Below are positions 8,183-17,707 of a stretch of DNA of 61,203 nt, piece by piece. The position numbers were made by a program, and so were the translations under genes. Origin of the DNA: an uncultured Prochlorococcus sp. (GTDB lineage: Bacteria > Cyanobacteriota > Cyanobacteriia > PCC-6307 > Cyanobiaceae); NCBI GenBank assembly GCA_902571795.1, contig CACGDL010000004.1:1-61203 (forward strand), read 5' to 3'. The stretch's first letter is position 1; every line of letters starts with the position of its first letter. The notes beneath the pieces are model-generated. The model did no database searches and was not told the DNA's origin. It was given only the letters and a program-made list of their open reading frames with translations.

Positions 8183-8869
8183 TTAATTATATTGAAATTT
8201 TGATGGTTCTTGCCAGCTAGATAAAAACCCATTTTTCAACTCTGCTACTGCATCAGCATAAGTTAATTCTTCATAACGATGAGTAATCCACAAAGCTGAT
8301 AAAGGTTTTTTATGGTCACTTGTAAGATTTTTAATAGTTTGTAAAACTTTTAATTGGCTGGTTTGATCAAGTAACGCTGTAGGCTCATCTAAAAGAATAA
8401 AATTTCTATTACTAATCAGAGCGGATGCAATAGTTAAGCGTTGTTTTTGTCCACCGCTCAAAGTATGAACTGGCCTTTTTTCAAAACCAGTCATTCCTAC
8501 CTGATCAAGCACATATTCAATTTTTTTATTAACTTCATTTTGACTTATATTCTGATTAATATTAATCAAAAGTTCACTCCTACAATTTGGCATCAATATT
8601 TGATGATCAGGGTTTTGAAACACCATGCCAACATTCGCATTAAAATCAATTGCACCATTTTGGGGTTTGATTATTCCATTAATTAATTTTAAAAGAGTAC
8701 TTTTTCCGCTTCCGTTTTTACCTACGACCATCCAAAATCCAGGTTTTTTTATTGAGAAGTTACATTTAAAAATTAAATTTTCTTTCTCTCCAGGATATGA
8801 AAAAGAAACATCTTTAAATTTAATATGAGGTATTTCACTTCCAAGGGAATCTCTCATTAATTCTATCAA
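8183..8869 (-). CDS. CbiO/EcfA-like ABC transporter ATP-binding protein
   Basis: ATPase domain of an energy-coupling-factor type importer for a metal or vitamin. Walker A GKNGSGKS at 50-57, signature LSGGQ at 137-141, Walker B ILLDEP at 158-163, and the switch His at 197 (ITHR). The Q-loop FQNPDHQ (85-91) is typical of the CbiO/EcfA subfamily. No T-component or substrate-binding membrane partner is adjacent; it overlaps the upstream UPF0367 gene by 4 bases. Substrate unknown. Confidence 0.85.
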   Translation of the reverse strand: MIELMRDSLGSEIPHIKFKDVSFSYPGEKENLIFKCNFSIKKPGFWMVVGKNGSGKSTLLKLINGIIKPQNGAIDFNANVGMVFQNPDHQILMPNCRSELLININQNISQNEVNKKIEYVLDQVGMTGFEKRPVHTLSGGQKQRLTIASALISNRNFILLDEPTALLDQTSQLKVLQTIKNLTSDHKKPLSALWITHRYEELTYADAVAELKNGFLSSWQEPSKFQYN

Positions 8870-9138
8870 TCTATATCTAGAGAAAATCCTGGTCTTTTAG
8901 ATCCTCCTGCTACTGAGGATTTTTCATATATCTGTACAGAAATGATTTCTTTAGCTCTTACAGTAATTAATTTATCTTGCACTTTGTCACAACTTAATTC
9001 GATCAAGTTTGAGGATTCTAAAGTGTCATTCATAGCAGTTTTTATTTCATCATAAATCCTTTTAACATCATCAAATTCTTTCTTTTGAATTGAAAGTGGA
9101 AAAGGCGAATATCTCAAACTTAGTTCCAGAGAATACAT
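8866..9138 (-). CDS. UPF0367 family protein
   Basis: 90-residue protein matching the cyanobacterial UPF0367 family along its whole length. Landmarks are the start MYSLELSLRYSPFPLSIQKK, the VRAKEIISVQIYEKS segment and the GGSKRPGFSLDID C-terminus. No signal peptide or membrane segment. It is translated just upstream of the ECF-type ATPase gene with a 4-base overlap, which suggests co-expression. Function is unknown. Confidence 0.85.
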   Translation of the reverse strand: MYSLELSLRYSPFPLSIQKKEFDDVKRIYDEIKTAMNDTLESSNLIELSCDKVQDKLITVRAKEIISVQIYEKSSVAGGSKRPGFSLDID

Positions 9139-9292
9139 AATAATTATAAAAACTACCTTTATATAATAGTAAATTTTTTTATGCAGAAAGTTATTTTAAA
9201 TTAAATTCTTTTGAGAAAATTTTATAAAAGATCTATAAATTCATTTATCATGTATTTAGGAGATTGTATTTTTAAATTTAAAAAATCATTTC

Positions 9293-10261
9293 ATGGAAAT
9301 AGCAAATGATATAACTTCTCTTGTTGGAAATACCCCATTAGTTAAATTAAATCGAATCAGAAAGCATTTTAATTGCTATCCAGAAATAATAGCCAAACTA
9401 GAAAGTTTTAATCCATCAGCATCCGTTAAGGATCGCATCGCTTATTCAATGTTATGTAAAGCAGAAGAAGACGGATTGATAAAACCAGATAAAACAACCT
9501 TGATTGAAGCTACAAGTGGGAATACAGGCATCGCATTAGCAATGGTTGCTGCAGCAAAAGGCTATAAATTAATATTAACTATGCCGGATACGATGAGTAT
9601 TGAGAGGAGGGCAATGTTGAGAGCATATGGAGCTGAATTACAGTTAACGTCTGGGAAAGAAGGAATGAAAGGAGCTTTAGATTTAGCGAATGAGTTGTCT
9701 TCAACCATTGCAAATAGCTATCAATTTAATCAATTTGAAAACTTTGCTAATCCAGATATTCATGAAAGAACAACGGCACAAGAAATATGGTCTCAATCCA
9801 ATAACAATTTAGATGGACTAGTTACAGGAGTAGGAACAGGAGGTACAATCACTGGCTGCGCACGTTTCTTGAAAAAAGTTAATCCTAATTGCAAAATTTA
9901 TGCTGTAGAGCCCAAAAAAAGTGCTGTGATTTCTGGAGAAAAAGCAGGATCTCATTCGATTCAAGGAATAGGAGCAGGTTTCGTGCCGAAAGTACTTGAT
10001 ACTAAATTAATTGATGAAATCATAAAAATAGATGACGATGAAGCATTTTATTATGGGCGTTTATTAGCTCGATTGGAAGGCCTTTTATCTGGCATCAGTA
10101 GCGGTGCGGCTCTAGCAGCAACTATTAAAATCGGTGAAAGAAAAGAACTAATGAATAAAAGATTGATAGTTATTCTTCCAAGTTTTGGTGAAAGATATTT
10201 ATCAACAGCAATGTTTGAATCTAATACTTCAATTCAAGCTAGAAAAGATGGTTATCTTTAA
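9293..10261 (+). CDS. cysK: Cysteine synthase (O-acetylserine sulfhydrylase)
   Basis: Makes L-cysteine from O-acetyl-L-serine and sulfide using PLP. The Schiff-base Lys is residue 46 (PSASVKDRIA), the substrate loop SGNTG is at 75-79, and the phosphate-cradling GTGGT lies near 180. Length (322 aa) is normal. The downstream DnaJ-like gene follows after 16 bases and may share the transcript. The class fits CysK/CysM; I cannot separate them by inspection. Confidence 0.92.
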   Translation: MEIANDITSLVGNTPLVKLNRIRKHFNCYPEIIAKLESFNPSASVKDRIAYSMLCKAEEDGLIKPDKTTLIEATSGNTGIALAMVAAAKGYKLILTMPDTMSIERRAMLRAYGAELQLTSGKEGMKGALDLANELSSTIANSYQFNQFENFANPDIHERTTAQEIWSQSNNNLDGLVTGVGTGGTITGCARFLKKVNPNCKIYAVEPKKSAVISGEKAGSHSIQGIGAGFVPKVLDTKLIDEIIKIDDDEAFYYGRLLARLEGLLSGISSGAALAATIKIGERKELMNKRLIVILPSFGERYLSTAMFESNTSIQARKDGYL

Positions 10262-10277
10262 TCCATAATTTATAAAA

Positions 10278-10955
10278 ATGGAAAAAAATTTATATGAAGA
10301 ATTAGGTCTCAAAAAAAATGCAACCAGAAGTGAAATTAAATCTTCATATCGCTCTTTAGTAAAGCAACATCATCCTGATAAGGGGGGAGAAAAAGACCGA
10401 TTTCTTGCAATACAAAATGCCTGGGAGACTTTAAATGACCCTATCAAAAAAGAACAATATGATAGAAGTTTTGTCTCTTCCAGTTCATCATTTGATTCAT
10501 TAAATGAAAATTGGGAAAAAAAAATTAATTCAAAAAAATATAATTCGTCAATTAAAGACAAAGAAGTTGAAACATGGATTAAAGAAATTTACACACCAAT
10601 CAATAGATTAATTAGTCAAATAATTAAACCTTTGAACAACGAAATAAAAGAACTATCTGCAGATCCATATGATGACCAACTAATGGAAAATTTCTGCAGT
10701 TACATAAATCTTTCACAAAAGAAAATAGAAAAAGTTGAAAAAATTTATAACAAAAAAATAGTTCCAAAATCTATTTCAGCTTTAGGCCTAGATCTTTATC
10801 ATTGTTTTTCACAAGTTAATGATGCACTATCAGAATTTGATAGATATACACAAGGATATGTAGATAATTACTTATTTGATGGTAAGGAAATGATCAAAGA
10901 AGCAAAAAGAATCCAATCAAAGATGTCTGAAGAGAAAAAAAATAAAAACTTTTAG
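10278..10955 (+). CDS. DnaJ-domain protein
   Basis: 225 residues. The N-terminal J domain (about 3-65) has the HPD motif at 32-34, needed to stimulate Hsp70 ATPase, plus the ..WETLNDP...YD helix IV. There is no G/F region or zinc-finger domain, so this is a type III J protein, a specialised DnaK partner, not the housekeeping DnaJ. The rest is helical and charged with no recognisable domain. Convergent with ndhO, 10 bases apart. Confidence 0.85.
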   Translation: MEKNLYEELGLKKNATRSEIKSSYRSLVKQHHPDKGGEKDRFLAIQNAWETLNDPIKKEQYDRSFVSSSSSFDSLNENWEKKINSKKYNSSIKDKEVETWIKEIYTPINRLISQIIKPLNNEIKELSADPYDDQLMENFCSYINLSQKKIEKVEKIYNKKIVPKSISALGLDLYHCFSQVNDALSEFDRYTQGYVDNYLFDGKEMIKEAKRIQSKMSEEKKNKNF

Positions 10956-10965
10956 ATACAAAACT

Positions 10966-11202
10966 TTATTGCAAATATTCTTTAAGTTGTTCTAATTTCA
11001 ACCAGACATCTGGAACAGGTCTGCGCCATCGAATCTGAGCATATTCGTCTTTGACTGAGAGAATCTCTCCAGGACCTTCAAACACATAATTAGGTAAATC
11101 GTGATCACTAGCTAGAGCCTCGATACTTTTTATATAATTTTCTCTATCGACAAAAACTAAGCTTCCTTTCTTGAGAGGTTTCTTTGGAATAGAATCTGTC
11201 AT
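10966..11202 (-). CDS. ndhO: NDH-1 complex subunit O
   Basis: 78-residue stromal/cytoplasmic subunit specific to the photosynthetic NDH-1 complex, which drives cyclic electron flow and respiration. The features seen are a basic N-terminus with KKGSLVFVDRENY, a YVFEGPGEI strand pair and the RWRRPVPDVWLKLEQL motif characteristic of NdhO. No membrane span, as expected. Single gene, convergent with the DnaJ-like gene. Confidence 0.93.
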   Translation of the reverse strand: MTDSIPKKPLKKGSLVFVDRENYIKSIEALASDHDLPNYVFEGPGEILSVKDEYAQIRWRRPVPDVWLKLEQLKEYLQ

Positions 11203-11339
11203 AATAAATTCAAGAAAGTTATTTGAAATTTATTATACAAAAACTTGAATGAAAAATATTGAAAAAAAATTTATACCGGAATAATAATTACAAACGTCTA
11301 AAAAATTTAATAGCCTTAAATGATAAACATCAATATGAT

Positions 11340-12266
11340 ATGCGTCTTTTACTACTTGGCTGCACAGGATTTGTTGGGAAAGAATTAGTTCCAACACTAC
11401 TCAATGAAAAACACGAAATATACATTGTAAGTAGAAAACCCATTAGTAAATTAAAGGTTGATTTAGATTTCAATAAGTTTAAGTTTTTTCAAATAGACTT
11501 ATCAAAAGAAAAAAACTGGAATAATGAAAATTTTCTAAATATTTTAAAAGAGATCGATGGAATTATTAACCTGATAGGAGAACCCATAGCAGAAAAAAAA
11601 TGGACTTCTGAACAAAAACAGGAGATTGAAAATAGTCGTATTAAAACCACAAAATTTATGATGAAAACCCTTAAAAATTTAAAAATAAACCCAAAAGTCA
11701 TTATAAATGGATCAGCAATAGGTTATTACGGTACAAGTTTGTCTGGTGAATTCTTTGAAAATAGTATTGGAGGGAAAGACTTTTTAGCTAATCTTTGCAA
11801 AAAATGGGAAGCCGTCGCCGCTGACAAACCATTTTTCTCAAGGTTAGTTATTTTTAGAATTGGAATAGTTCTGGAGGCAGATGGAGGTGCATTAGGAAAA
11901 ATGCTCCCTATATTTAAAGTTGGATTAGGTGGACCAATTGGAGATGGTAAGCAATGGATGAGTTGGATTCATAGAACTGATTTATGTGCATTAATTACTC
12001 AAGCATTAGTTGATAAAAAGTATTCGGGAGTATTTAATGCTGTTGCACCAAATCCGGTATTAATGAGAGAATTTTCTCAGACTTTAGGCAAATGTCTGAA
12101 TAGACCTAATTTACTTCCAGTGCCTGGAGCGGTTTTAAAAATATTGTTAGGAGATGGAGCAAAAGTTGTATTGGAAGGACAAAAAGTATTAAGCAGCAAA
12201 CTCAAAAATTATACTTTTAAATATCCTCTTCTTGAGAAAGCAATTTACGCCTCCACCAAGAATTAA
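11340..12266 (+). CDS. TIGR01777-family NAD-dependent epimerase-like protein
   Basis: 308 residues from the ATG at 11340; an in-frame start at 11259 adds 27 residues without similarity and was rejected. The N-terminal Rossmann motif is GCTGFVGKEL and is followed by GSAIGYYG, an atypical short-chain dehydrogenase active-site area. The C-terminal DUF1731 domain has an ending with LP.PG..L...LGDGA. Often called SulA/YfcH-like; in plants and cyanobacteria a homologue is linked to cell or plastid division, but the reaction is unknown. The stop lies inside the convergent next gene (50-base overlap). Confidence 0.85.
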   Translation: MRLLLLGCTGFVGKELVPTLLNEKHEIYIVSRKPISKLKVDLDFNKFKFFQIDLSKEKNWNNENFLNILKEIDGIINLIGEPIAEKKWTSEQKQEIENSRIKTTKFMMKTLKNLKINPKVIINGSAIGYYGTSLSGEFFENSIGGKDFLANLCKKWEAVAADKPFFSRLVIFRIGIVLEADGGALGKMLPIFKVGLGGPIGDGKQWMSWIHRTDLCALITQALVDKKYSGVFNAVAPNPVLMREFSQTLGKCLNRPNLLPVPGAVLKILLGDGAKVVLEGQKVLSSKLKNYTFKYPLLEKAIYASTKN

Positions 12267-12486
12267 TACCGTTTATTAAAGCTCCAATAATAAGAATTGT
12301 TATCAATGGAACTACAAGAGGGTTCCAAACTATCTGAATAAAATTAATAAAAATAAATATGCCATTAAATTGCATGATGATTGCAAAAATAAAAAATATT
12401 GCAAAAAAAATGACTGTAAATAAATTTATTAATAACAAATTATCGATAATTTGTTTTAACTTATTTTGATTATTCTCCTTAGTCAT
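12217..12486 (-). CDS. Small membrane protein, function unknown
   Basis: 89 residues with two strong hydrophobic helices (about 18-42 and 53-73) and a basic WWRRK tail. Its 3' end overlaps the convergent TIGR01777 gene by 50 bases, and its 5' end overlaps the lipid-A-disaccharide-synthase-like gene by 8 bases, so no independent terminator exists on either side. I do not recognise the family. It is read downstream of the glycosyltransferase-like gene in the same operon. Confidence 0.7.
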   Translation of the reverse strand: MTKENNQNKLKQIIDNLLLINLFTVIFFAIFFIFAIIMQFNGIFIFINFIQIVWNPLVVPLITILIIGALINGINSWWRRKLLSQEEDI

Positions 12487-13681
12487 TTTTTATGAAAATA
12501 TTAATATCATCAACCATTTTAAAACAAGCTTTATTTTCACCCAGTCTTTTTTTAGCATTTTCATTACATGAGATCATAAATTTCTTATTCAGCTGTATAA
12601 GGTATATTATTTTTATGATCAATTTTATTGTCTGATTGATTTGATCATTCTTATCTTTATAATTAGTGGCACAAAAAACATATTTTCCAAGCAAACGTCT
12701 TTGCGCTTCTGCAAAAGTTTTTGTAAATTGTGGACCTTTACCTTCAATCTGAATAACCGGTTTTCCTAATCCAATCGCTTGCTCTGCTGCTGTTCCTGCC
12801 ATGCTTATACAGCATCTACTTTTCAATAATATTTTGTCAAAATTATTCCAATATATATTCACTTCTAAAAATTTATATTGGAATTTCAAGAGATTATTAT
12901 CTTTTATATTTTCTATTTTTAACCATCCTCTTTTTTGAAAGATCTCCTTTATTTTGAATGAAGATATAGCATTAACTATTGCAAAATTAAACTGAATTTT
13001 TTGAAAATATCTTAAATCTGACAATGCCTCTAATACTTCTAAAATAAAAACAAAATTATCTAAAATCTCAGGGAATCTACTTCCTGGAAATAATCCAATA
13101 CTAAATTCGGCTTTATTTAATTCTTTTTTTCTAGGAAAAAACTTATCCATAAATGGATTACCTAAAAAAGACACTTTCTTTTTTAATTGCAATGTTAAAT
13201 CATTAGCTGTAAGGGAATCTCTCGTATATATTTTTTTTGCTTTTTGTGAAAGCAAGAAAAATTTAGAAGGCCATGGTAATTTCAACTTCCCTTCATAATG
13301 GCTGGAATAAGCAACTAGATATGTAAAAAAATCTTTCTTACAAACCCATGCAAAAAAAACTGGCACAATATCTCCAACTACAAAAAAATAGTCATATTTT
13401 TTTCTTATTTTAAAAGTTAAATATAATCTTTTTAATACATAAAATATTTCTCCTCCTAATATCTCGGTAAGTCTCCCCTTGAAAGAATTATAGCCAATTC
13501 CTCCAGTTCTAAATTCTTTAACTTTACCGATAATCTTAATTTGTTCTTTTTCGTAATGGTTTCCCATACCAACAATTGGCAAAGCATGCACAGAATAACC
13601 ACTTTTTGAGAATTGTTTAGCTATTAGACTGCCAGATAGATCTTCTCCATGCCCATTACTTAATATTAAAATCTTAAACAA
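12479..13681 (-). CDS. Lipid-A-disaccharide-synthase-related protein (TIGR03492)
   Basis: 400 residues of the cyanobacterial and plant TIGR03492 family, distantly related to LpxB and to glycosyltransferase family 19. Visible markers are ILSNGHGEDLSG at the N-terminus, the conserved YSSHYEGK segment, FPGSRFPEI, and a C-terminal AGTAAEQAIGLGKPVI sugar-nucleotide-binding motif. The reaction is not known; a glycolipid transferase role is inference. It is flanked by a TPR protein upstream (1-base gap) and a membrane protein downstream, consistent with an operon. Confidence 0.85.
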   Translation of the reverse strand: MFKILILSNGHGEDLSGSLIAKQFSKSGYSVHALPIVGMGNHYEKEQIKIIGKVKEFRTGGIGYNSFKGRLTEILGGEIFYVLKRLYLTFKIRKKYDYFFVVGDIVPVFFAWVCKKDFFTYLVAYSSHYEGKLKLPWPSKFFLLSQKAKKIYTRDSLTANDLTLQLKKKVSFLGNPFMDKFFPRKKELNKAEFSIGLFPGSRFPEILDNFVFILEVLEALSDLRYFQKIQFNFAIVNAISSFKIKEIFQKRGWLKIENIKDNNLLKFQYKFLEVNIYWNNFDKILLKSRCCISMAGTAAEQAIGLGKPVIQIEGKGPQFTKTFAEAQRRLLGKYVFCATNYKDKNDQINQTIKLIIKIIYLIQLNKKFMISCNENAKKRLGENKACFKMVDDINIFIKND

Positions 13682-13682
13682 T

Positions 13683-14111
13683 TTAAAATTCCAACCATTT
13701 TTTTACTTTGGTTAACTCAGGCCAATCTGGATATCTACTCAATCCGTCTTCAACAGATTCTTTCAACTCACTTTTCACATCTGGCATCATCATAGACATT
13801 TTTTTTATTAACTCAATATGATCCCTAACACCTTTATTATTGGTAGCCAAAAGAGCTAAAGACAAATTCATTCTTGCTTGTGGATCTTGCTGATTTAATA
13901 AAACAGCTTGTCTGGCAGCTGACAAAGCTTCTTCATTATTTTTCAAAAGTAATTGAAGCCATGATAAACAAGTCCAGGCAGCAAAATGATTTGGAATTTG
14001 CTGTATAATTTTTTGAAAATCTTGAACGATTGGAATTAAATCTTGCCCTGCTTTATATCTTGATAAAGCTGCATTAAAATCCTCTTCGATGGGATTAATT
14101 TCGTTATTCAT
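13683..14111 (-). CDS. TPR-repeat protein
   Basis: 142 residues built of helical hairpins with tetratricopeptide-type positions, for example W..L..L.......EAL.AARQA and DPQARMNLSLALL. Two to three repeats are visible between residues 30 and 110; these usually act as protein-binding scaffolds. It sits between an IscA/SufA-like gene (6 bases upstream) and the TIGR03492 gene (1 base downstream). No signal peptide or membrane span. The partner is unknown. Confidence 0.78.
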   Translation of the reverse strand: MNNEINPIEEDFNAALSRYKAGQDLIPIVQDFQKIIQQIPNHFAAWTCLSWLQLLLKNNEEALSAARQAVLLNQQDPQARMNLSLALLATNNKGVRDHIELIKKMSMMMPDVKSELKESVEDGLSRYPDWPELTKVKKWLEF

Positions 14112-14117
14112 TATTTA

Positions 14118-14510
14118 TTAAACTGCAAAGGAGCTTCCACAACCACAAGTTTGAGAGGCATTGGGATTTACAAAATTAAAGCCACCTCCGATTAATTCCT
14201 TACTAAAATCTAACTGCATTCCATAAATATATAAAAGACTTTTAGGATCACAAACCACTTGAAAGCTTTGATCAGCTTTTAATGAATAATCATAAACTTT
14301 ATCATCGGGATTTATTTCATCAGTTCCTATAAAATCCATTGTATAACTCATCCCACTACAACCGCCTGATCTTACTCCTACCCTTAGTGCTTTTTTATCA
14401 CTTTGGCCATTCAATAAATTTGAAATTTGTTCTATAGCATCATTCGTAATTAAGATACCTTTGCCATCATCAGAATTTTTAATTTCCTGTTTAACTTCTA
14501 CATTTTCCAT
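14118..14510 (-). CDS. IscA/SufA-type iron-sulfur carrier
   Basis: 130 residues from the ATG at 14510; an in-frame longer form from 14570 adds a leader with no family similarity. Carries the three conserved cysteines of A-type carriers: Cys51 in SGGCSGMSY and Cys122/Cys124 in the CGCGSSF tail. It can hold and pass [2Fe-2S] or [4Fe-4S] clusters to target proteins and would work with the SufBCDS system encoded at 51.8-56.5 kb. Divergent from zds, 99 bases apart. Confidence 0.92.
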   Translation of the reverse strand: MENVEVKQEIKNSDDGKGILITNDAIEQISNLLNGQSDKKALRVGVRSGGCSGMSYTMDFIGTDEINPDDKVYDYSLKADQSFQVVCDPKSLLYIYGMQLDFSKELIGGGFNFVNPNASQTCGCGSSFAV

Positions 14511-14609
14511 ATACAAAGGATTTCTACTATTTATAATATAAAAACTTAATCGATAGGATGCATAGAACAAACGTTATCCAAACTTGATTTGTTATAATTC
14601 TAAGAAAAA

Positions 14610-16064
14610 GTGAAAATTGCAATAGTTGGTTCTGGGTTAGCTGGTCTTACAGCAGCAGTCAATTTAGTTGATGAAGGTCACGAAGTAGAAATTTTCGAAA
14701 GCAGGTCATTTTGGGGCGGTAAAGTAGGAAGCTGGGAAGATAAGGATGGCAACCACATAGAAATGGGTTTACATGTATTTTTTTACAATTATGCAAATCT
14801 TTTTAAATTAATGAAAAAAGTGGGAGCTCTAGACAATTTACTCCCGAAAGATCATACTCATCTATTTATTAATTATGGTGGTAATTTAAAATCTTTAGAC
14901 TTCAGATTCCCTTTAGGTGCTCCATTTAACGGACTTAAAGCTTTTTTTACCACCGAACAACTTACTTGGGTAGATAAGTTCAGAAATGCCTTAGCTTTAG
15001 GGACAAGCCCAATAGTTAGAGGATTGATAGACTATGAAGGCGCAATGAAAATAATTAGAGATCTAGATAAAATTAGTTTTAAAGATTGGTTTTTAAACCA
15101 TGGTGGAAGTGAAAAAAGCTTAGAAAGAATGTGGGATCCTATCGCATACGCTTTAGGTTTTATTAATTGCAAAGATATTTCAGCAAGATGCATGCTAACT
15201 ATATTTATGATGTTTGCTTCAAAAACAGAAGCCTCAAAACTTAATCTTTTAAAAGGCTCTCCGCATAAGTGGTTAACTCAACCTATTGTCGACTACATCA
15301 CAAACAAAGGAGCAAAAATACATCTTAACCATAAGGTAGAAGAAATCATTTATGAAAAGGCATCTTCCTCTTATTCAGTAAATCAATTAAAAATATCTTC
15401 TCCTGAAGGAATTAAGGCAGTATTCGCAGATAAATTTCTAGCTGCCTGTGATGTGCCTGGAATAAAAAAAATAATTCCAAAAGAATGGTATCAATTTAAA
15501 GAATTTGAAGGTTTAAAAAAACTTAGAGCTGTAGCTGTTGCCACAATCCAATTAAGATATGACGGTTGGGTTACTGAATTAGAAAAAGATAATACTGGGA
15601 ACGAACCAATTGGACTAGATAACCTTCTTTATTCTGCTGATACCTCTTTCAGTTGTTTTGCTGATTTAGCACTAGCAAGTCCAGCAGACTATAGAAAAAA
15701 AGATATGGGATCGCTTCTTCAATGTGTTTTAACTCCTGGCGATAAATGGATGGGAAGATCCACAGAAAGAATTACAAAAGAAATAGATAAAGAGGTTCGC
15801 CGTCTATTCCCATCCTCAAGAAACCTTAAATTGCTTTGGAGTAACGTGGTACAAATTCCGCAATCACTCTATAGAGAAGCTCCCGGTATGGAACCTTTCA
15901 GACCCGATCAAAAAACATCTATATCTAATTTCTTCATGGCTGGTAGTTATACAAAACAAGATTATATAGACTCTATGGAGGGAGCTACAATGAGTGGTCA
16001 TTTGGCTGCTGCTGCAATTTTAGAGAAGAAAGCCGAATTAGCAAAAAATCTTGCAGTAAGTTAA
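14610..16064 (+). CDS. zds: Zeta-carotene desaturase
   Basis: Plant-type CrtQ/Zds: two desaturations turn zeta-carotene into lycopene using FAD and a quinone, at the membrane. N-terminal FAD motif GSGLAG at 7-12, the [10 protein letters not shown] segment, MGLHVFF, and the C-terminal MEGATMSG motif. Start is a GTG at 14610. Length (484 aa) is normal. The next gene, a SRPBCC protein, follows after 3 bases, an arrangement seen in many cyanobacteria. Confidence 0.95.
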   Translation: MKIAIVGSGLAGLTAAVNLVDEGHEVEIFESRSFWGGKVGSWEDKDGNHIEMGLHVFFYNYANLFKLMKKVGALDNLLPKDHTHLFINYGGNLKSLDFRFPLGAPFNGLKAFFTTEQLTWVDKFRNALALGTSPIVRGLIDYEGAMKIIRDLDKISFKDWFLNHGGSEKSLERMWDPIAYALGFINCKDISARCMLTIFMMFASKTEASKLNLLKGSPHKWLTQPIVDYITNKGAKIHLNHKVEEIIYEKASSSYSVNQLKISSPEGIKAVFADKFLAACDVPGIKKIIPKEWYQFKEFEGLKKLRAVAVATIQLRYDGWVTELEKDNTGNEPIGLDNLLYSADTSFSCFADLALASPADYRKKDMGSLLQCVLTPGDKWMGRSTERITKEIDKEVRRLFPSSRNLKLLWSNVVQIPQSLYREAPGMEPFRPDQKTSISNFFMAGSYTKQDYIDSMEGATMSGHLAAAAILEKKAELAKNLAVS

Positions 16065-16067
16065 TTG

Positions 16068-16538
16068 ATGGGTACTTGGCTAAAACATGACGTAATAACA
16101 ATTGTTAATGCGCCTCTTGAAAATGTATGGGATACATGGAGCGATTTAGACTCAATGTCACTTTGGATGAGCTGGATTGAATCTGTAAAAACAGTTGACG
16201 AAGAAACTAATACCTTACCAGATTTAACAGAATGGACTTTAGCTGCAAATGGCTTTAGGTTTAAATGGAAAGCTCAAATTACCGAAAGGGTTGAAAAAAG
16301 CAAACTTAAATGGAAATCAATAGGAGGTTTACCAACTGAGGGATCAGTAGTTTTCGAAAGTAAAACTGATCAAATCACAACGGTCAATTTAGCCATAACT
16401 TATGAACTACCAAAAATGATTGCTCGGTTTATGGAAGAAAATATTTTAGGCAAAATGGTTACAAACGAATTACAGGCCAATATTGATAGGTTCAAAGATT
16501 TAGTTGAAAAGAACTATACAAAAAATATTTCTAATTAA
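16068..16538 (+). CDS. SRPBCC-fold protein downstream of zds
   Basis: 156 residues from the ATG at 16068; an in-frame TTG 3 bases earlier is a poor start. Shows the START/Bet v1-like SRPBCC pattern: an N-terminal strand with VNAPLENVWDTWSDLDSM, then WSL/W motifs and a late helix. Such proteins bind hydrophobic ligands, polyketides or pigments. Its tight coupling to zds suggests a carotenoid-related role, by inference. Convergent with hemD, overlapping it by 8 bases. Confidence 0.8.
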   Translation: MGTWLKHDVITIVNAPLENVWDTWSDLDSMSLWMSWIESVKTVDEETNTLPDLTEWTLAANGFRFKWKAQITERVEKSKLKWKSIGGLPTEGSVVFESKTDQITTVNLAITYELPKMIARFMEENILGKMVTNELQANIDRFKDLVEKNYTKNISN

Positions 16539-17328
16539 AAATGTTAATTGCTACATCTAGTAGTCCTTCAAAAGTATATTTTTGTGCCTGACTATCAACT
16601 CTTCCAAAAATCTTGTTACATATTTTTGTGGTCTGAGGTCCAATAGTTAATAACTTAATTTGATCGAAATATTTTAACCATTTTTTACCAAGTTTTTTTT
16701 CAAGTAAAAAAGCAGCATTTACCACGGTTTTACCGCTTGAGAAAATAATTGCATCGACTTTTCGATTAGAAATAATATCAATTGTTTCTTCCGGAATTGA
16801 TTCAGGACATCTAGTTTCATATGCAGCAACCTCAAATACACGAGAACCAGCCTTTCTAAATTGATCTGCAATTAAATCCCTACCACCTGTTTGAACTCTT
16901 GGTACAAAAACTCGAAGTCCATAACCAGATACTGGGAAATTATCAATTAAACTTTCAGCAACAAATTCTGGAGGTATGAAATCAGCCTTGATCCCAAAAT
17001 CATCAAGAGTTTTTGAAGTTTTTTCTCCAACTACGGCGATTTTTGTTTTTTTAGAACATTCTTTTAATGAACTATTAAAGTATCTAAGTCTTTTATCAAC
17101 AAATTTGATCCCATTACTACTGGAAAAAATAATCCAATGAAAATCATTTATTTGATTTAATGCTTCGTCAAGAGGATTCAAATCATCAGGATCAGCAATA
17201 CTTATTGCAGGTAAATCAAATACATTAGCGCCCTTGCTTATGAATATCTTTTTTATATCCAATATCCCTTCTTTTGATCGAGTAATAATTATATTTCTTT
17301 GATCAAGGGGTAGATCAACTTTTGGCAT
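16531..17328 (-). CDS. hemD: Uroporphyrinogen-III synthase
   Basis: Closes and inverts ring D of hydroxymethylbilane to give uroporphyrinogen III, precursor of chlorophyll, heme and cobalamin. Two Rossmann-like halves are seen. Landmarks include IIFSSSNGIKFVDKR, the loop RVQTGGRDLIAD and the late IIFSSGKTVVNAAF helix. The sequence is poorly conserved, as is usual for HemD. I chose ATG 17328 (265 aa); the upstream start at 17343 is less likely. It overlaps rbfA by 14 bases and follows it in one transcript. Confidence 0.85.
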   Translation of the reverse strand: MPKVDLPLDQRNIIITRSKEGILDIKKIFISKGANVFDLPAISIADPDDLNPLDEALNQINDFHWIIFSSSNGIKFVDKRLRYFNSSLKECSKKTKIAVVGEKTSKTLDDFGIKADFIPPEFVAESLIDNFPVSGYGLRVFVPRVQTGGRDLIADQFRKAGSRVFEVAAYETRCPESIPEETIDIISNRKVDAIIFSSGKTVVNAAFLLEKKLGKKWLKYFDQIKLLTIGPQTTKICNKIFGRVDSQAQKYTFEGLLDVAINIFN

Positions 17329-17707
17329 CCTTATCCTCAACAATATGATTTTGATTTTTATTTTTTAATTCATCGAGAAGTTTCAAGACAGATAATCCTT
17401 TATCAAGAACAACATCGTCTTTAAAAATTATCTCTGGAACTCTTCTCATCTCAATTCTTTTTCCTAAACTATGCCTTATAGAGCTTTTAGCAGTATTCAA
17501 GTTTTCAACAATCTCTTTTCTCACTTTCTCTTGAGCAGTTGAAGTTATGTAAATTTTACAGTGTTGCAAATCACCTGATAAATCAATCTTAGAAATATTG
17601 ACGAAATGATCTCTAATAAGATCATTTTCTAAATCATTCTGCAAAATAAGGGTTATTTCTTTCTTCAAAAGAGAAGAAACTTTTGCAAGACGGTAATTAT
17701 TTGGCAT
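17315..17707 (-). CDS. rbfA: Ribosome-binding factor A
   Basis: 130-residue KH-like protein that helps mature the 30S subunit and 16S rRNA, and matters in cold. The family start is seen as YRLAKVSSLLKKEI, followed by a C-terminal RMRVPEIIFKDD-like patch (here MRRVPEIIF). No other domain. It is in a tight minus-strand string: the DUF751 gene upstream shares the junction and hemD overlaps downstream. Confidence 0.9.
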   Translation of the reverse strand: MPNNYRLAKVSSLLKKEITLILQNDLENDLIRDHFVNISKIDLSGDLQHCKIYITSTAQEKVRKEIVENLNTAKSSIRHSLGKRIEMRRVPEIIFKDDVVLDKGLSVLKLLDELKNKNQNHIVEDKDAKS

